A DNA stretch of 64,000 nucleotides from CALXXL01 sp034926605 (lineage in GTDB: Bacteria; Verrucomicrobiota; Lentisphaeria; Victivallales; Victivallaceae). Position 1 is the stretch's first letter. Each line of letters begins with the position of its first letter. The DNA lies in contig JAYFQV010000002.1 of NCBI GenBank assembly GCA_034926605.1, forward strand, positions 62,001 through 126,000, read 5' to 3'. The position numbers and the translations under genes are program-made. Shown here piece after piece: positions 26,854-34,892 of the stretch. Below the pieces are notes generated by a model. It was given only the letters and a program-made list of their open reading frames with translations. It had not been told where the DNA came from and made no database searches.

Positions 26854-26881
26854 TTGATTTTTTTTTATAAAAAAGTATATT
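26854..26881 (+). promoter_or_regulatory. candidate promoter of rpoD-rpsU
   Basis: TTGATT (26854-26859), 16 bp, TATATT (26876-26881) would give a ~105-nt leader. The leader includes a possible hairpin pairing CCGTTT (about 26911) with AAACGG (about 26934). The whole 26847-26993 gap is AT-rich; a second, poorer candidate has its TATATT at about 26969. Confidence 0.4.
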
Positions 26882-26993
26882 ATTTCTTCCCGAAGGTGTA
26901 TAGTCATGCCGTTTTCGGGCGTTATTAATATAAACGGTGATTTTGTTTTTGCGAACGGTTTAATCAATTATATTGGGAATCGGAACAAAGGTT

Positions 26994-28382
26994 ATGGCAA
27001 AAAAAGGTGAAAAAGCCGAGGCGAAGGGAGCCGAGGTGAAAAAAACCACAGAAGCCGCGGAGGTTTTGACCACCGCCGGAACCCCGGCTGGCTCTGCGAC
27101 GAAAAAGCGCACGGCGCATACCGCGAAAAAGGCCGACCCGACCGGAAAGCCGGCCGTCCTTGCGCCCGCCGCCAAACCCGAATCCATAGAAGCCACGCCG
27201 AAAAAAAGCGCGAAGAAAAAAACTGCCGCCAAGCAGGAATCCCTGCCGGACGAGATGGAAATTATTGTCGAAGAGTCCATTGAAGTGGAAACCGTTCAGG
27301 AAGATTTTATTTCCGCCCCCGGCGACATGCCGAGCGAGCTGGACGAGATTAATATTATTGAAGAAACGCCGGTGGAGCCAGTTAAAAAACCCGCAAAAAA
27401 AGCAAGGTCCGCCGACCGTGAGACGGCCGCCGAAGGCGGCGGCAGCCGACGGTCCAAGCACGATATGCTTCCGGTTCGCCCGCGCACCAAGCACGAGAAA
27501 GAGCTTGCCCGCAAAGCTCAGCTCGAATCCAAGGCCAATATCGGTTCCCGCAACGATACCATGAAAGTTTATATGGTGGAAATCGGCCAGATTTCGCTTG
27601 TCTCCAAAAACGAGGAGGCCGAACTCGCCGAAGCCATCCACAGCGACAATCCCGAGGCGCATGAAAAAGCCCGCGCCACTTTGATCAAGGCAAACCTGCG
27701 TTTGGTGGTCAAAATCGCCCACGACTTCAAGGGCCTCGGCCTGCCGCTGCTCGACCTTATCAGCGAGGGCAACATCGGCCTTATGCGCGCCGTCGAGAAA
27801 TTCGACCCCGCCAAGGGCGCAAAATTCAGCAGTTACGCCGCATGGTGGATCAAGCAGTCCATGCGCCGCGCTCTGGCCAACCAGAGCCGGACAATCCGTA
27901 TCCCGGTGCAGTCCGCCGGTAAGATCAATAAGATCAAGTCGGTAAAAATGAAACTGGCGGAAAGCCTCGGTCGCGAACCCACCGATGCCGAAATCGCCAC
28001 GCATCTCGACTTTTCCGAACGTACCGTCGCGGGGCTACGCCTCGCCGACCTGCGTACATTCAGCCTCCACGACCCCATCCAGCAGGGCGAGGAAGGCGAA
28101 TTTCAGGACATTATTCCCGACCGTCGTGCCATGACCCCCGATCAGGTGCTCGGCGACGTCGAGAGCGTCGACCGTTTGGTCGATCTGCTCGAGGAACTCG
28201 AAGCCCGCGAAAAACTGATTCTTAAAATGCGCTTCGGCCTCGACGGCTACCGCGCAAGAACCCTTGAGGAAGTCAGCCAGGCCATCGGCCGTACCCGCGA
28301 GCGCGTGCGCCAGATCCAGAATCAGGCGCTGGCCAAACTTAAATCGCTTCTGGCCGACGAGGCCGGATTTGCCACCGATTAA
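26994..28382 (+). CDS. rpoD: primary RNA polymerase sigma factor (RpoD/SigA type)
   Basis: The 462-residue protein has region 1.2 at about 188 (TMKVYMVEIGQISLVSKNEE). Region 2 has NLRLVVKIAHDF, DLISEGNIGLMRAVEKFDP and the -10-recognition block FSSYAAWWIKQSMRRALANQ. Region 3 follows, then region 4 with an HTH (LEEVSQAIGRTRERVRQIQ). Residues 1-80 are Lys/Ala/Pro-rich and histone H1-like; 84-128 are strongly acidic. Neither resembles ordinary region 1.1. The ATG at 26994 follows AAAGG; an upstream in-frame TTG lacks support. rpsU follows after 40 nt. Confidence 0.92.
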   Translation: MAKKGEKAEAKGAEVKKTTEAAEVLTTAGTPAGSATKKRTAHTAKKADPTGKPAVLAPAAKPESIEATPKKSAKKKTAAKQESLPDEMEIIVEESIEVETVQEDFISAPGDMPSELDEINIIEETPVEPVKKPAKKARSADRETAAEGGGSRRSKHDMLPVRPRTKHEKELARKAQLESKANIGSRNDTMKVYMVEIGQISLVSKNEEAELAEAIHSDNPEAHEKARATLIKANLRLVVKIAHDFKGLGLPLLDLISEGNIGLMRAVEKFDPAKGAKFSSYAAWWIKQSMRRALANQSRTIRIPVQSAGKINKIKSVKMKLAESLGREPTDAEIATHLDFSERTVAGLRLADLRTFSLHDPIQQGEEGEFQDIIPDRRAMTPDQVLGDVESVDRLVDLLEELEAREKLILKMRFGLDGYRARTLEEVSQAIGRTRERVRQIQNQALAKLKSLLADEAGFATD

Positions 28383-28422
28383 ACCGTCAACCCGCAACTT
28401 TTCGTAAAGGAGGTGAAAATTT

Positions 28423-28590
28423 ATGTTGTACACTGAAGTGCGTCTCAAGAAAGGCGAAATCATCGACCGCGCCCTGCGCAAACTCAAGAAAAAGCTCGAC
28501 AAGGAAGGCACGCTGAAGGATCTGCGCAATCGCCGCCACTACGAAAAGCCGAGCGAAATCAAGCGCCGCGCCAAACAGCACCGCCACTAA
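28423..28590 (+). CDS. rpsU: 30S ribosomal protein bS21
   Basis: The 55-residue product begins MLYTEVRLKKGEIIDRALRK and ends RRAKQHRH. The EVRLKKGE start, the K/R-rich helices and the LRNRRHYEKPSE segment identify bS21, which sits near the anti-Shine-Dalgarno of 16S rRNA. It is a little shorter than the E. coli protein. The ATG is preceded by AAAGGAGGTGA, an 11-nt complement to the 16S 3' end and the strongest ribosome binding site in the window. It lies 40 nt after rpoD and is followed by a strong terminator. Confidence 0.95.
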   Translation: MLYTEVRLKKGEIIDRALRKLKKKLDKEGTLKDLRNRRHYEKPSEIKRRAKQHRH

Positions 28591-28607
28591 TCGGCTTCGC
28601 TCGCATT

Positions 28608-28633
28608 GATAAAGAGGCTATCGCCTCTTTATC
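28608..28633 (+). other. perfect hairpin without U-tract downstream of rpsU
   Basis: GATAAAGAGGC (28608-28618) pairs perfectly with GCCTCTTTATC (28623-28633) around a TATC loop. No U-run follows, so it is not an intrinsic terminator. It may protect the mRNA 3' end or be a processing site. Confidence 0.6.
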
Positions 28634-28643
28634 CCTACGATGC

Positions 28644-28673
28644 AAAACGCCCTCCAATTGGAGGGCGTTTTTT
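28644..28673 (+). terminator. intrinsic terminator of rpoD-rpsU
   Basis: AAAACGCCCTCC and GGAGGGCGTTTT pair as a 12-bp stem around AATT, and the U-tract continues to 28673. From 28674 to 28753 I see nothing further. Confidence 0.9.
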
Positions 28674-28753
28674 CGTTTGCCTCGGAAGATCAGGTGGCTC
28701 GAAGCTCAGCGGCAACACGCTTATATCCCACGTCCCACCCGCCTATTCCAAGC

Positions 28754-28791
28754 AATAAAAAACGCTTTTGCCATTCAGACAAAAGCGTTTT
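28754..28791 (-). terminator. intrinsic terminator of aminotransferase unit
   Basis: Read on the minus strand, AAAACGCTTTTG (28791-28780) pairs with CAAAAGCGTTTT (28770-28759) and is followed by more T (to about 28757). It lies 60 bp past the aminotransferase stop and, with the rpsU terminator, insulates the two convergent units. Confidence 0.85.
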
Positions 28792-28850
28792 GCAGGAAGA
28801 TGCCCCGTAACAGAGGAGCTGGGAGACGTACAGCGCCTCCTGGATTCACA

Positions 28851-30215
28851 TCAGCCGAGCACAGAATCGCAGGCTTCTTCGAAGACGGCGAGCGATTCAC
28901 GCAGCGCGTCCTCGGTGATGCACAACGGCGGCGCGATCTTCACGCACTCCCCGCCGGTACCGACCGGCGCGAACATCAGCAGCCCACGGTAGAGGCAGGC
29001 AAGGTTGATCTTCTTGGACGTCTCCGGATCCGGCAGTTTGTCGCCCTTGGTGCAGCGCACACCGGCGACCAGACCGCGCCCGCCGCACCATGTGAGCCGA
29101 TCAGGATATTTCCGCTGAATCCTGGCAAGCTCCGGAATCAATATCCGGCCCATTTCAGCGGCATGCTCGGTCAGTTTTTCATCCTTCAATATTTTGATGT
29201 TTTCCAATGCGGCGGCCACGCACAGCGGCGACCCGGAATGGGTGCTGGTCATGGATCCCGGAGCGTAAAGCTCCATGATGTCGCTCCGGCCAATCACAGC
29301 CGAAAGCGGCAGTGAAGAGCTTATGCCCTTGCCGCACGGAATCAGGTCCGGCTTGATGCCGTAATGCTGGAACGCGAAAAACTTGCCGGTGCGGCCGAAT
29401 CCGGCCTGAACCTCATCCATGATCAGAACAATATCGTTCTGGCGACAGAACGCCTCCAGCTTCTTCGCATAATCGTCGGGCAGGAAGTCGGGGCCGCCGC
29501 CTTGATAGGACTCGCTCATCACACCGGCGATCTCATCGGGCGCAACGTTATGATCCTTGAGCGTCTTCAGAAAAACGTCAAACGAGAGATCGGTATTCCG
29601 GAATCCGTCCGGGAACGGGACCTGCAGGAATGTGCGGTCGCCGTCCACAATCCAATCCTTCTGGTTGTTCCAGCCGCCGGCCAACTGCGAACCCATGGTG
29701 CGGCCATGGAACGCCGAGGTGAAAGAGACGAAATACTTGCGTTTCGGCCCGTACTTCTTGAGCGCATAGGTCTTGGCCAGCTTGATACAGTTTTCGGTGG
29801 CTTCGGCGCCGGTGGAAAGCAAAAATACGCGATAATCCGCCGGATCCGGTGAAAGCGCCTGCAAAGCCTCGGTCAACTCGATACGCCCCTCGTGAACAAA
29901 CACATAGGTGGCAAGCAGACTCTGGTCTATGAGCTCGCGAAGTTTCGCCTTGATGCGCGGATGACCGTGCCCGGCGTTGGTGATCAGCACGCCGCTGGAC
30001 CAGTCAATCCAGCGGTTGCCATAGGGATCGGCGACGGTGAAGCCTTCGGCCGAATGCCAAATGATCGGCGGCTGTCCGGACATCGAGCGCGGTTCGCTGT
30101 GCCGCAAACGCTCGAACAACGGCAGTGATTCCGGTACCGGAATCGCGGTTTTGATTGTGCGGTATTTGGTGTTCACCGGAACGGTGTTCACCGGTTCTAA
30201 AGAATATTCAGCCAT
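28851..30215 (-). CDS. PLP-dependent class III aminotransferase
   Basis: This 454-residue fold-type I enzyme resembles 4-aminobutyrate/omega-amino acid transaminases. Key segments are GVLITNAGHGHPRI, LLSTGAEATENCIKLA, the Asp-x-Val motif in IMDEVQAGFGRTGKFF and the PLP lysine in CGKGISSSLPLSAVIG. TSTHSGSPLCVAAALE follows. The amino donor and acceptor cannot be read from sequence. It starts 23 nt after the Gfo/Idh gene stop and shares that gene's promoter, so both probably act on one substrate (inference). It ends at a clear terminator. Confidence 0.87.
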   Translation of the reverse strand: MAEYSLEPVNTVPVNTKYRTIKTAIPVPESLPLFERLRHSEPRSMSGQPPIIWHSAEGFTVADPYGNRWIDWSSGVLITNAGHGHPRIKAKLRELIDQSLLATYVFVHEGRIELTEALQALSPDPADYRVFLLSTGAEATENCIKLAKTYALKKYGPKRKYFVSFTSAFHGRTMGSQLAGGWNNQKDWIVDGDRTFLQVPFPDGFRNTDLSFDVFLKTLKDHNVAPDEIAGVMSESYQGGGPDFLPDDYAKKLEAFCRQNDIVLIMDEVQAGFGRTGKFFAFQHYGIKPDLIPCGKGISSSLPLSAVIGRSDIMELYAPGSMTSTHSGSPLCVAAALENIKILKDEKLTEHAAEMGRILIPELARIQRKYPDRLTWCGGRGLVAGVRCTKGDKLPDPETSKKINLACLYRGLLMFAPVGTGGECVKIAPPLCITEDALRESLAVFEEACDSVLG

Positions 30216-30238
30216 TTCAATACCTCCATGGATGATTT

Positions 30239-31504
30239 TTATTGCAGTTTTACCGTCGGTTCGGCCGCGGACCAGTCTATCACCGCGGTGCGCCCGTCGT
30301 TCAGGATGGACAACCTTGAAGCCTCCTGTACCAGCTCGTTATAGTTGGAGTTGGCCGGAGTGGCGATCAGTCCGCATTCATCAGCCTCGCGGATGAATTT
30401 CTGGCGAATGGCAAGCGCGGCGGCAGGATCGTCTGCGGCGGCGGCAGCCACTGCGGCTTCGATACGATTGGCCATGGCGCCGGTGGCGCAAACCGAGTCG
30501 ATTCCGTAGCCGACCGGCTTGAATCCGTCTCCGGCATACGGAACCTCACGGATGAAATCGGGACTGAGATACTGGAACTTCTTGCAATTGTCGGCCACCA
30601 CACAGCTTTCCACGCCGCGGTTCTGGTCGTTATGGGCCAGCAGACCGCCGCAGTTGTTTCCCTCGAAATACATGATAAGGCCTTGGTCATTACTGCCGCC
30701 GGCGTCATCCGGATAGCCGAGACCATTGTTTACCGAAAGAATGGCGCCGTTTTCGAACACCACCCGCCCGGAACTCCAAAGAAACCCGGTTTTGCCGTTT
30801 GGAAACGCGCCGCGACGACCAAGCACGGAAACCGAGGTCGGGCGCAAACCGGTTATGAAGCACACCAGATCGACATAGTGACAGCCTATGTAGACAAACG
30901 GATCGGTGTTTTCACAGGTGAACCAGTTCTGGAAGTTGCTGTGGCGATAATAATAAGGCTCGATCAACCTGGCCTCGCCCAATGCGAACTCGCCGTAAAG
31001 CCCGGCGCGGCAGTTGCGGCGGGCGACCAGCGCACGACGGTCGCAACGCTTGTGGTACTCAACCCCGATAAAGCATCCGCGATCATAGGCTTCGCGCTCG
31101 ATCTCCAGTGCGTCTTTATAATTGAGCACCAGCGGCTTCACGCAAAGAATATGCTGATTGAACGGCAATACCCCGCGCAAAACCGAGGCATGCAGCTGAT
31201 CAGGCAGCGCGATGATCACCAGTTGATACGGCTTCTGTTTGGCCAGCACCTGCTTGTACAATTCCGGGCCGCCGTCGGATTCTCCTGCGGCCGGAACGGT
31301 TTCAAAGCTCTGATCCGGGAACGCGGCACGAATGGATTCGCTGTCACGCAGCGCTTTTACCGCCGCGGCGCGCATATCGGTAACCGTCACCCGGCTGACC
31401 AGCCCGTCGCGCTTCATCTGCAATGCCGCCGGCAGCAGGAGATCGTTCACGATCATGCCGGCGCCGATGATTGTAAGTTCCAGTCCGTTCTTGTTGGTTG
31501 TCAT
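30239..31504 (-). CDS. Gfo/Idh/MocA-family NAD(P)-dependent oxidoreductase
   Basis: The 421-residue protein has an N-terminal Rossmann motif, LTIIGAGMIVNDLLLPA (about 9-25), and the conserved LVIIALPDQLHA. The CVKPLVLN block is equivalent to EKP in the family, with C-V in place of C-E. It has YHKRCDRRALVARR and a C-terminal sugar-binding-like domain. Such enzymes oxidise or epimerise sugars and cyclitols. The ATG at 31504 has GGAGG upstream and its own promoter; the frame is open further but overlaps that promoter. It is co-transcribed with the aminotransferase. Confidence 0.85.
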   Translation of the reverse strand: MTTNKNGLELTIIGAGMIVNDLLLPAALQMKRDGLVSRVTVTDMRAAAVKALRDSESIRAAFPDQSFETVPAAGESDGGPELYKQVLAKQKPYQLVIIALPDQLHASVLRGVLPFNQHILCVKPLVLNYKDALEIEREAYDRGCFIGVEYHKRCDRRALVARRNCRAGLYGEFALGEARLIEPYYYRHSNFQNWFTCENTDPFVYIGCHYVDLVCFITGLRPTSVSVLGRRGAFPNGKTGFLWSSGRVVFENGAILSVNNGLGYPDDAGGSNDQGLIMYFEGNNCGGLLAHNDQNRGVESCVVADNCKKFQYLSPDFIREVPYAGDGFKPVGYGIDSVCATGAMANRIEAAVAAAAADDPAAALAIRQKFIREADECGLIATPANSNYNELVQEASRLSILNDGRTAVIDWSAAEPTVKLQ

Positions 31505-31545
31505 TTTGGCCTCCGCACCTACTTTGTTAAAAAATGTAACAAAAT

Positions 31546-31573
31546 AATATAGCGCAAAAAAGCCGGAATACAA
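31546..31573 (-). promoter_or_regulatory. promoter of oxidoreductase-aminotransferase unit
   Basis: On the minus strand TTGTAT (31573-31568), 16 bp, TATATT (31551-31546); leader about 35 nt. A direct repeat ACGTC-AAA-ACGTC lies just upstream (31581-31593) and could be an operator; this is speculative. Confidence 0.5.
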
Positions 31574-31603
31574 ATCGGAAACGTCAAAACGTCCGACCGG
31601 GAA

Positions 31604-32149
31604 TTAATGTTTGGACAAAAAATCGATTACGGCGTCAAGCGGATTTTCGGCCTTCGTAACAGTGGCGGCCTCCGGGTTCTGCACTGCGGTCGCACCATAG
31701 CCGGTCATCACCAGATACTCGTCGGCCAATCCGGCGTTGCGCCCCGCAAATATGTCACTGAGACGGTCGCCGATCAGAAAGGAGGCGCCGAGGTCGATAT
31801 TCCACTTCCTGGCAGCTTCGATAATCATGCCGGGAGCCGGTTTGCGACAGTCGCAATCCCCGGTATAATCGGGATGGTGCGGACAGTAGAAGAAGTCATC
31901 CACCGCCGCGCCTTCAGCCGCAAGCAGCTCCACGATTCTCGCATGAGTACGAGCAATGTCCTCCTCCGGGAATATCCCTTTGGCAACACCTGCCTGATTG
32001 GTGACTACGATTGCCAGGTATCCGGCGGCCCGCAGCTTTTTGAGCGCCTCCGTGATCCCCGGAATCAGTTCGGTTTTCTCCGGTTCATGAAGATAGCATA
32101 CTTCCACATTGATAACACCGTCCCGGTCAAGAAAACAAGCTTTGCGCAC
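31604..32149 (-). CDS. gmhB: D-glycero-beta-D-manno-heptose 1,7-bisphosphate 7-phosphatase
   Basis: This HAD-superfamily enzyme makes the heptose 1-phosphate precursor of LPS core. The protein is about 181 residues. The nucleophile motif is FLDRDGVIN, motif II is VVTNQAGVAKG, the zinc loop is CPHHPDYTGDCDCRKP and motif IV is LIGDRLSDI. The start is uncertain: GTG at 32149 follows GAGG closely, while GTG at 32161 would overlap the upstream gene by 11 bp. It is the last gene of the large minus-strand superoperon. The related GT9 enzyme is at 15532. Confidence 0.9.
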   Translation of the reverse strand: MRKACFLDRDGVINVEVCYLHEPEKTELIPGITEALKKLRAAGYLAIVVTNQAGVAKGIFPEEDIARTHARIVELLAAEGAAVDDFFYCPHHPDYTGDCDCRKPAPGMIIEAARKWNIDLGASFLIGDRLSDIFAGRNAGLADEYLVMTGYGATAVQNPEAATVTKAENPLDAVIDFLSKH

Positions 32150-32150
32150 C

Positions 32151-33215
32151 TCACACCTCACGGGAAAGCAAATAATCGAGCAGCTGATTCAGCAGATTCC
32201 GGTAATAATTGTCTGGAAGCTGACTGAGCTGTTCGCGCGCGAAATCGGAAAGCTCCGCCGCGCGCGCCTCGAGTTTGGCCACCGCGCCGCTCTTCTTGTA
32301 CAGCGCTCTGACCTCTTCAAGTTCGCCTTCAGTGTACGACGGCTTCCCCAGCAGCGCAACCAGCTTGGCCTTGCTCCGCGGCGACAACGCGGCCAGCGAG
32401 TGAACCAGCAAAATGGTCGCTTTGCGGTCGGTGAGATCGGAACCGATGGGTTTTCCGAACTTCACGGGATCGCCGAATATCCCCAGATAATCGTCGCGCA
32501 TCTGGAAAGCAACGGCGGCGGCGCAGGCCATCTCTCCCAGCGCCCGGGTCAGCGGATGCCTTCTCTCCGGGTCGTCCAAAGCAATCATGGCACCGGTCTC
32601 GGCGCAGAACTGAAACAGGACGCCGGTCTTAAGCTCGAACATCTTCTCGACGTCGGCGGGAAGAATTTTAGAGGGATCCCGATAGCTCATCGCCACATCC
32701 AGCGCCTCACCGGAAACAAGGTAGCGATTGGTAAATTCCTGAAGCCGACGACCCAGCGCAATTGTCAACTCACGGGAGAGACCGCAGGAGTGCAGCATAA
32801 GCGCATTGGCCCATCCCTGCTGAAGATCGCCGGCCAGCATGGCGAAGTCGTTACCGAAGCGGGCGGCATCGGCATCGGCAAGGCCGAACTCCTTGCGGCC
32901 GACCGCCTCCAACTGCTTGTGGCAGGTTGGAACGTCGCGCCGGAAATCGTCACGGTCTATCACGTCGTCATGAACCAGCGTCCAGTTATGAAACACTTCG
33001 CAGGCGGCTGCGGGATACAACGCCTGCCCCTCTCCACCGCCCAGTACGCCACAGCACCACAAAACCAGTGCCGGGCGCAGCCGCTTTCCTCCGCGAAACG
33101 GATAACTCTCCACCGCTTCGCGAAGGAACTTCGGCTCGATAGCCCGCGGAAAATCGTCATTGCGAAGCAATTCGTCGATATTACTTGCGACCTTATCGAG
33201 CTCTTCTATGATCAT
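32151..33215 (-). CDS. polyprenyl diphosphate synthase (trans-isoprenyl)
   Basis: The enzyme condenses isopentenyl diphosphate with allylic diphosphates. The 354-residue protein has FRGGKRLRPALVLW, the first Asp-rich motif in VHDDVIDRDDFRR and the second in FQMRDDYLGIFGD. KPIGSDLTDRKATIL follows. Chain length cannot be assigned; octaprenyl/heptaprenyl (quinone) or geranylgeranyl/farnesyl are all possible. The ATG overlaps the ilvD stop (ATGA) and follows GGAGGGG. The C-terminus is longer than in IspA. Confidence 0.88.
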   Translation of the reverse strand: MIIEELDKVASNIDELLRNDDFPRAIEPKFLREAVESYPFRGGKRLRPALVLWCCGVLGGGEGQALYPAAACEVFHNWTLVHDDVIDRDDFRRDVPTCHKQLEAVGRKEFGLADADAARFGNDFAMLAGDLQQGWANALMLHSCGLSRELTIALGRRLQEFTNRYLVSGEALDVAMSYRDPSKILPADVEKMFELKTGVLFQFCAETGAMIALDDPERRHPLTRALGEMACAAAVAFQMRDDYLGIFGDPVKFGKPIGSDLTDRKATILLVHSLAALSPRSKAKLVALLGKPSYTEGELEEVRALYKKSGAVAKLEARAAELSDFAREQLSQLPDNYYRNLLNQLLDYLLSREV

Positions 33216-34882
33216 TTCAGAACCCCTCCCGTGTCGGCACTGCCGGCCATTTTGGCATAACGGGCCAGATACCCGGTCTTGAACCTGGGTTCCGGCTTCT
33301 TCCAAACGGCACGGCGCTTGGCCAGAGTCGCGTCATCCAGCTCCAGGGAAATGGTGCGGTTGGGAATGTCGATGGAAATGATATCGCCGTCTTCGACCAG
33401 CGCAATAATGCCGCCGGCCGCCGCTTCGGGGCTGACATGCCCGATGCAGGCGCCGTGAGTTCCGCCGGAGAAACGCCCGTCGGTGATCAGCGCCACCGAG
33501 TCGCCAAGCCCACGGCCCATAATATAGCTGGTCGGAGCAAGCATCTCCTGCATGCCGGGGCCGCCTTGCGGACCCTCGTAGCGAATCACCACCACGTCAC
33601 CGGATTTTACCTTGCCGTCCAGAATGCCTTTCCCGGCTTCCGGTTCGCTTTCAAACACCACGGCGGGGCCGCGATGCACCAGCATCTTGGGATCGACGCC
33701 GGCAGTTTTGACCACACAGCCATGCTCGGCCAAGTTACCGAACAGCACCGCCAAGCCGCCCTGTTTGCTGTAGGCGTTGTCAAGGGTATGGATCACCTCG
33801 CCGTCCGGAGCGGGCGCGGTGGCGATCTCCTCGCCAAGTGTCCGACCGGAGATGTCCGGGGCGGTTCCGTCGATCAAGCCGGGGATTCTGGATATTTCCT
33901 TGAGAATCGCCATGATGCCGCCGGCACGCCCCAAATCGTCGATATGATATTTATAGGACGGAGCCAATTTGCATATGTTGGGCGTGGTACGGCTGATCTG
34001 ATCGAGCTTCTTCAGATCGAGCGCAACTCCGGCCTCGCGCGCCACCGCCAACGTGTGCAGCACGGTGTTGGTGCTGCCGCCCATCGCCATATCAAGGGCA
34101 AGGGCGTTGTGGAAAGAGGTTTCGGTGGCAAAACTGCGGGCGGTGGGCGCGTGCGGATCGCGCGCCAGTTCGACCGCGCGTTCGGCGGCGCGCTTCCAGA
34201 ACTTTATGCGTTCGGGGCTGACCGCAAGCAATGTGCCGTTGCCGGGCAGCGCAATGCCCAGAGCCTCGCACAGGCAGTTCATGCTGTTGGCGGTGAACAT
34301 GCCGGAGCAGGAGCCGGGGCCGGGGCAGGCGGTGCATTCGAGCCGATGAAAATCTTCGGTGTCGAGTTTGCCTTCCTTGTATTCGGCCACCCCTTCGAAC
34401 ACGGTGATAAGATCGGAATCCTTGCCATGCCATTCACGGCCGGTGGCCATTGGCCCGCCGGAAGCGAAGATGGTGGGAATATTCACGCGCATGGCACCCA
34501 TCAGCATGCCCGGAACCACTTTGTCGCAGTTGGGGATGCAGATCATCGCGTCGAACGGATGGGCCATGGCCATGGTTTCCACGCAGTCGGCGATCAGCTC
34601 GCGGCTGGGAAGGGAGAACTTCATCCCGGCATGCCCCATCGCGATGCCGTCGCAGACGGCGATCGTGTTGAATATATACGGCACGCCGCCGGCGGCGCGC
34701 ACCGCATCGCAGACGATCTGGCCGACCCGCTCGAGATGGCAATGCCCCGGCGGGATGTTGGTGTATGAATTGGCAATGCCGATAAACGGCTTGTCGAAGT
34801 CCGAGTCAGAGACGCCGGCGGCACGCATCAAAGAGCGGTGTGGAGCGCGTTCAAGGCCTTTTTTCATCGAATCGCTACGCAT
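33212..34882 (-). CDS. ilvD: dihydroxy-acid dehydratase
   Basis: IlvD performs the third common step of valine, leucine and isoleucine synthesis using an Fe-S cluster. The 556-residue protein has cluster cysteines in IPNCDKVVPGM and ACPGPGSCSGMFTANSMNC. The C-terminal active-site block is LITDGRFSGGTHGACIGHV. An ideal AAGGAGG precedes the ATG. No other ilv or leu gene is in the window; its neighbours are pilT and a prenyltransferase. Confidence 0.96.
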   Translation of the reverse strand: MRSDSMKKGLERAPHRSLMRAAGVSDSDFDKPFIGIANSYTNIPPGHCHLERVGQIVCDAVRAAGGVPYIFNTIAVCDGIAMGHAGMKFSLPSRELIADCVETMAMAHPFDAMICIPNCDKVVPGMLMGAMRVNIPTIFASGGPMATGREWHGKDSDLITVFEGVAEYKEGKLDTEDFHRLECTACPGPGSCSGMFTANSMNCLCEALGIALPGNGTLLAVSPERIKFWKRAAERAVELARDPHAPTARSFATETSFHNALALDMAMGGSTNTVLHTLAVAREAGVALDLKKLDQISRTTPNICKLAPSYKYHIDDLGRAGGIMAILKEISRIPGLIDGTAPDISGRTLGEEIATAPAPDGEVIHTLDNAYSKQGGLAVLFGNLAEHGCVVKTAGVDPKMLVHRGPAVVFESEPEAGKGILDGKVKSGDVVVIRYEGPQGGPGMQEMLAPTSYIMGRGLGDSVALITDGRFSGGTHGACIGHVSPEAAAGGIIALVEDGDIISIDIPNRTISLELDDATLAKRRAVWKKPEPRFKTGYLARYAKMAGSADTGGVLK

Positions 34883-34892
34883 TTCAACCTCC

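Noticed and set aside
33437..34768. 443-codon open frame on the plus strand
   Set aside because: It is fully antisense to ilvD, whose product is unmistakable; its composition (His/Gly/Ala-rich) is that of a GC-rich shadow frame.
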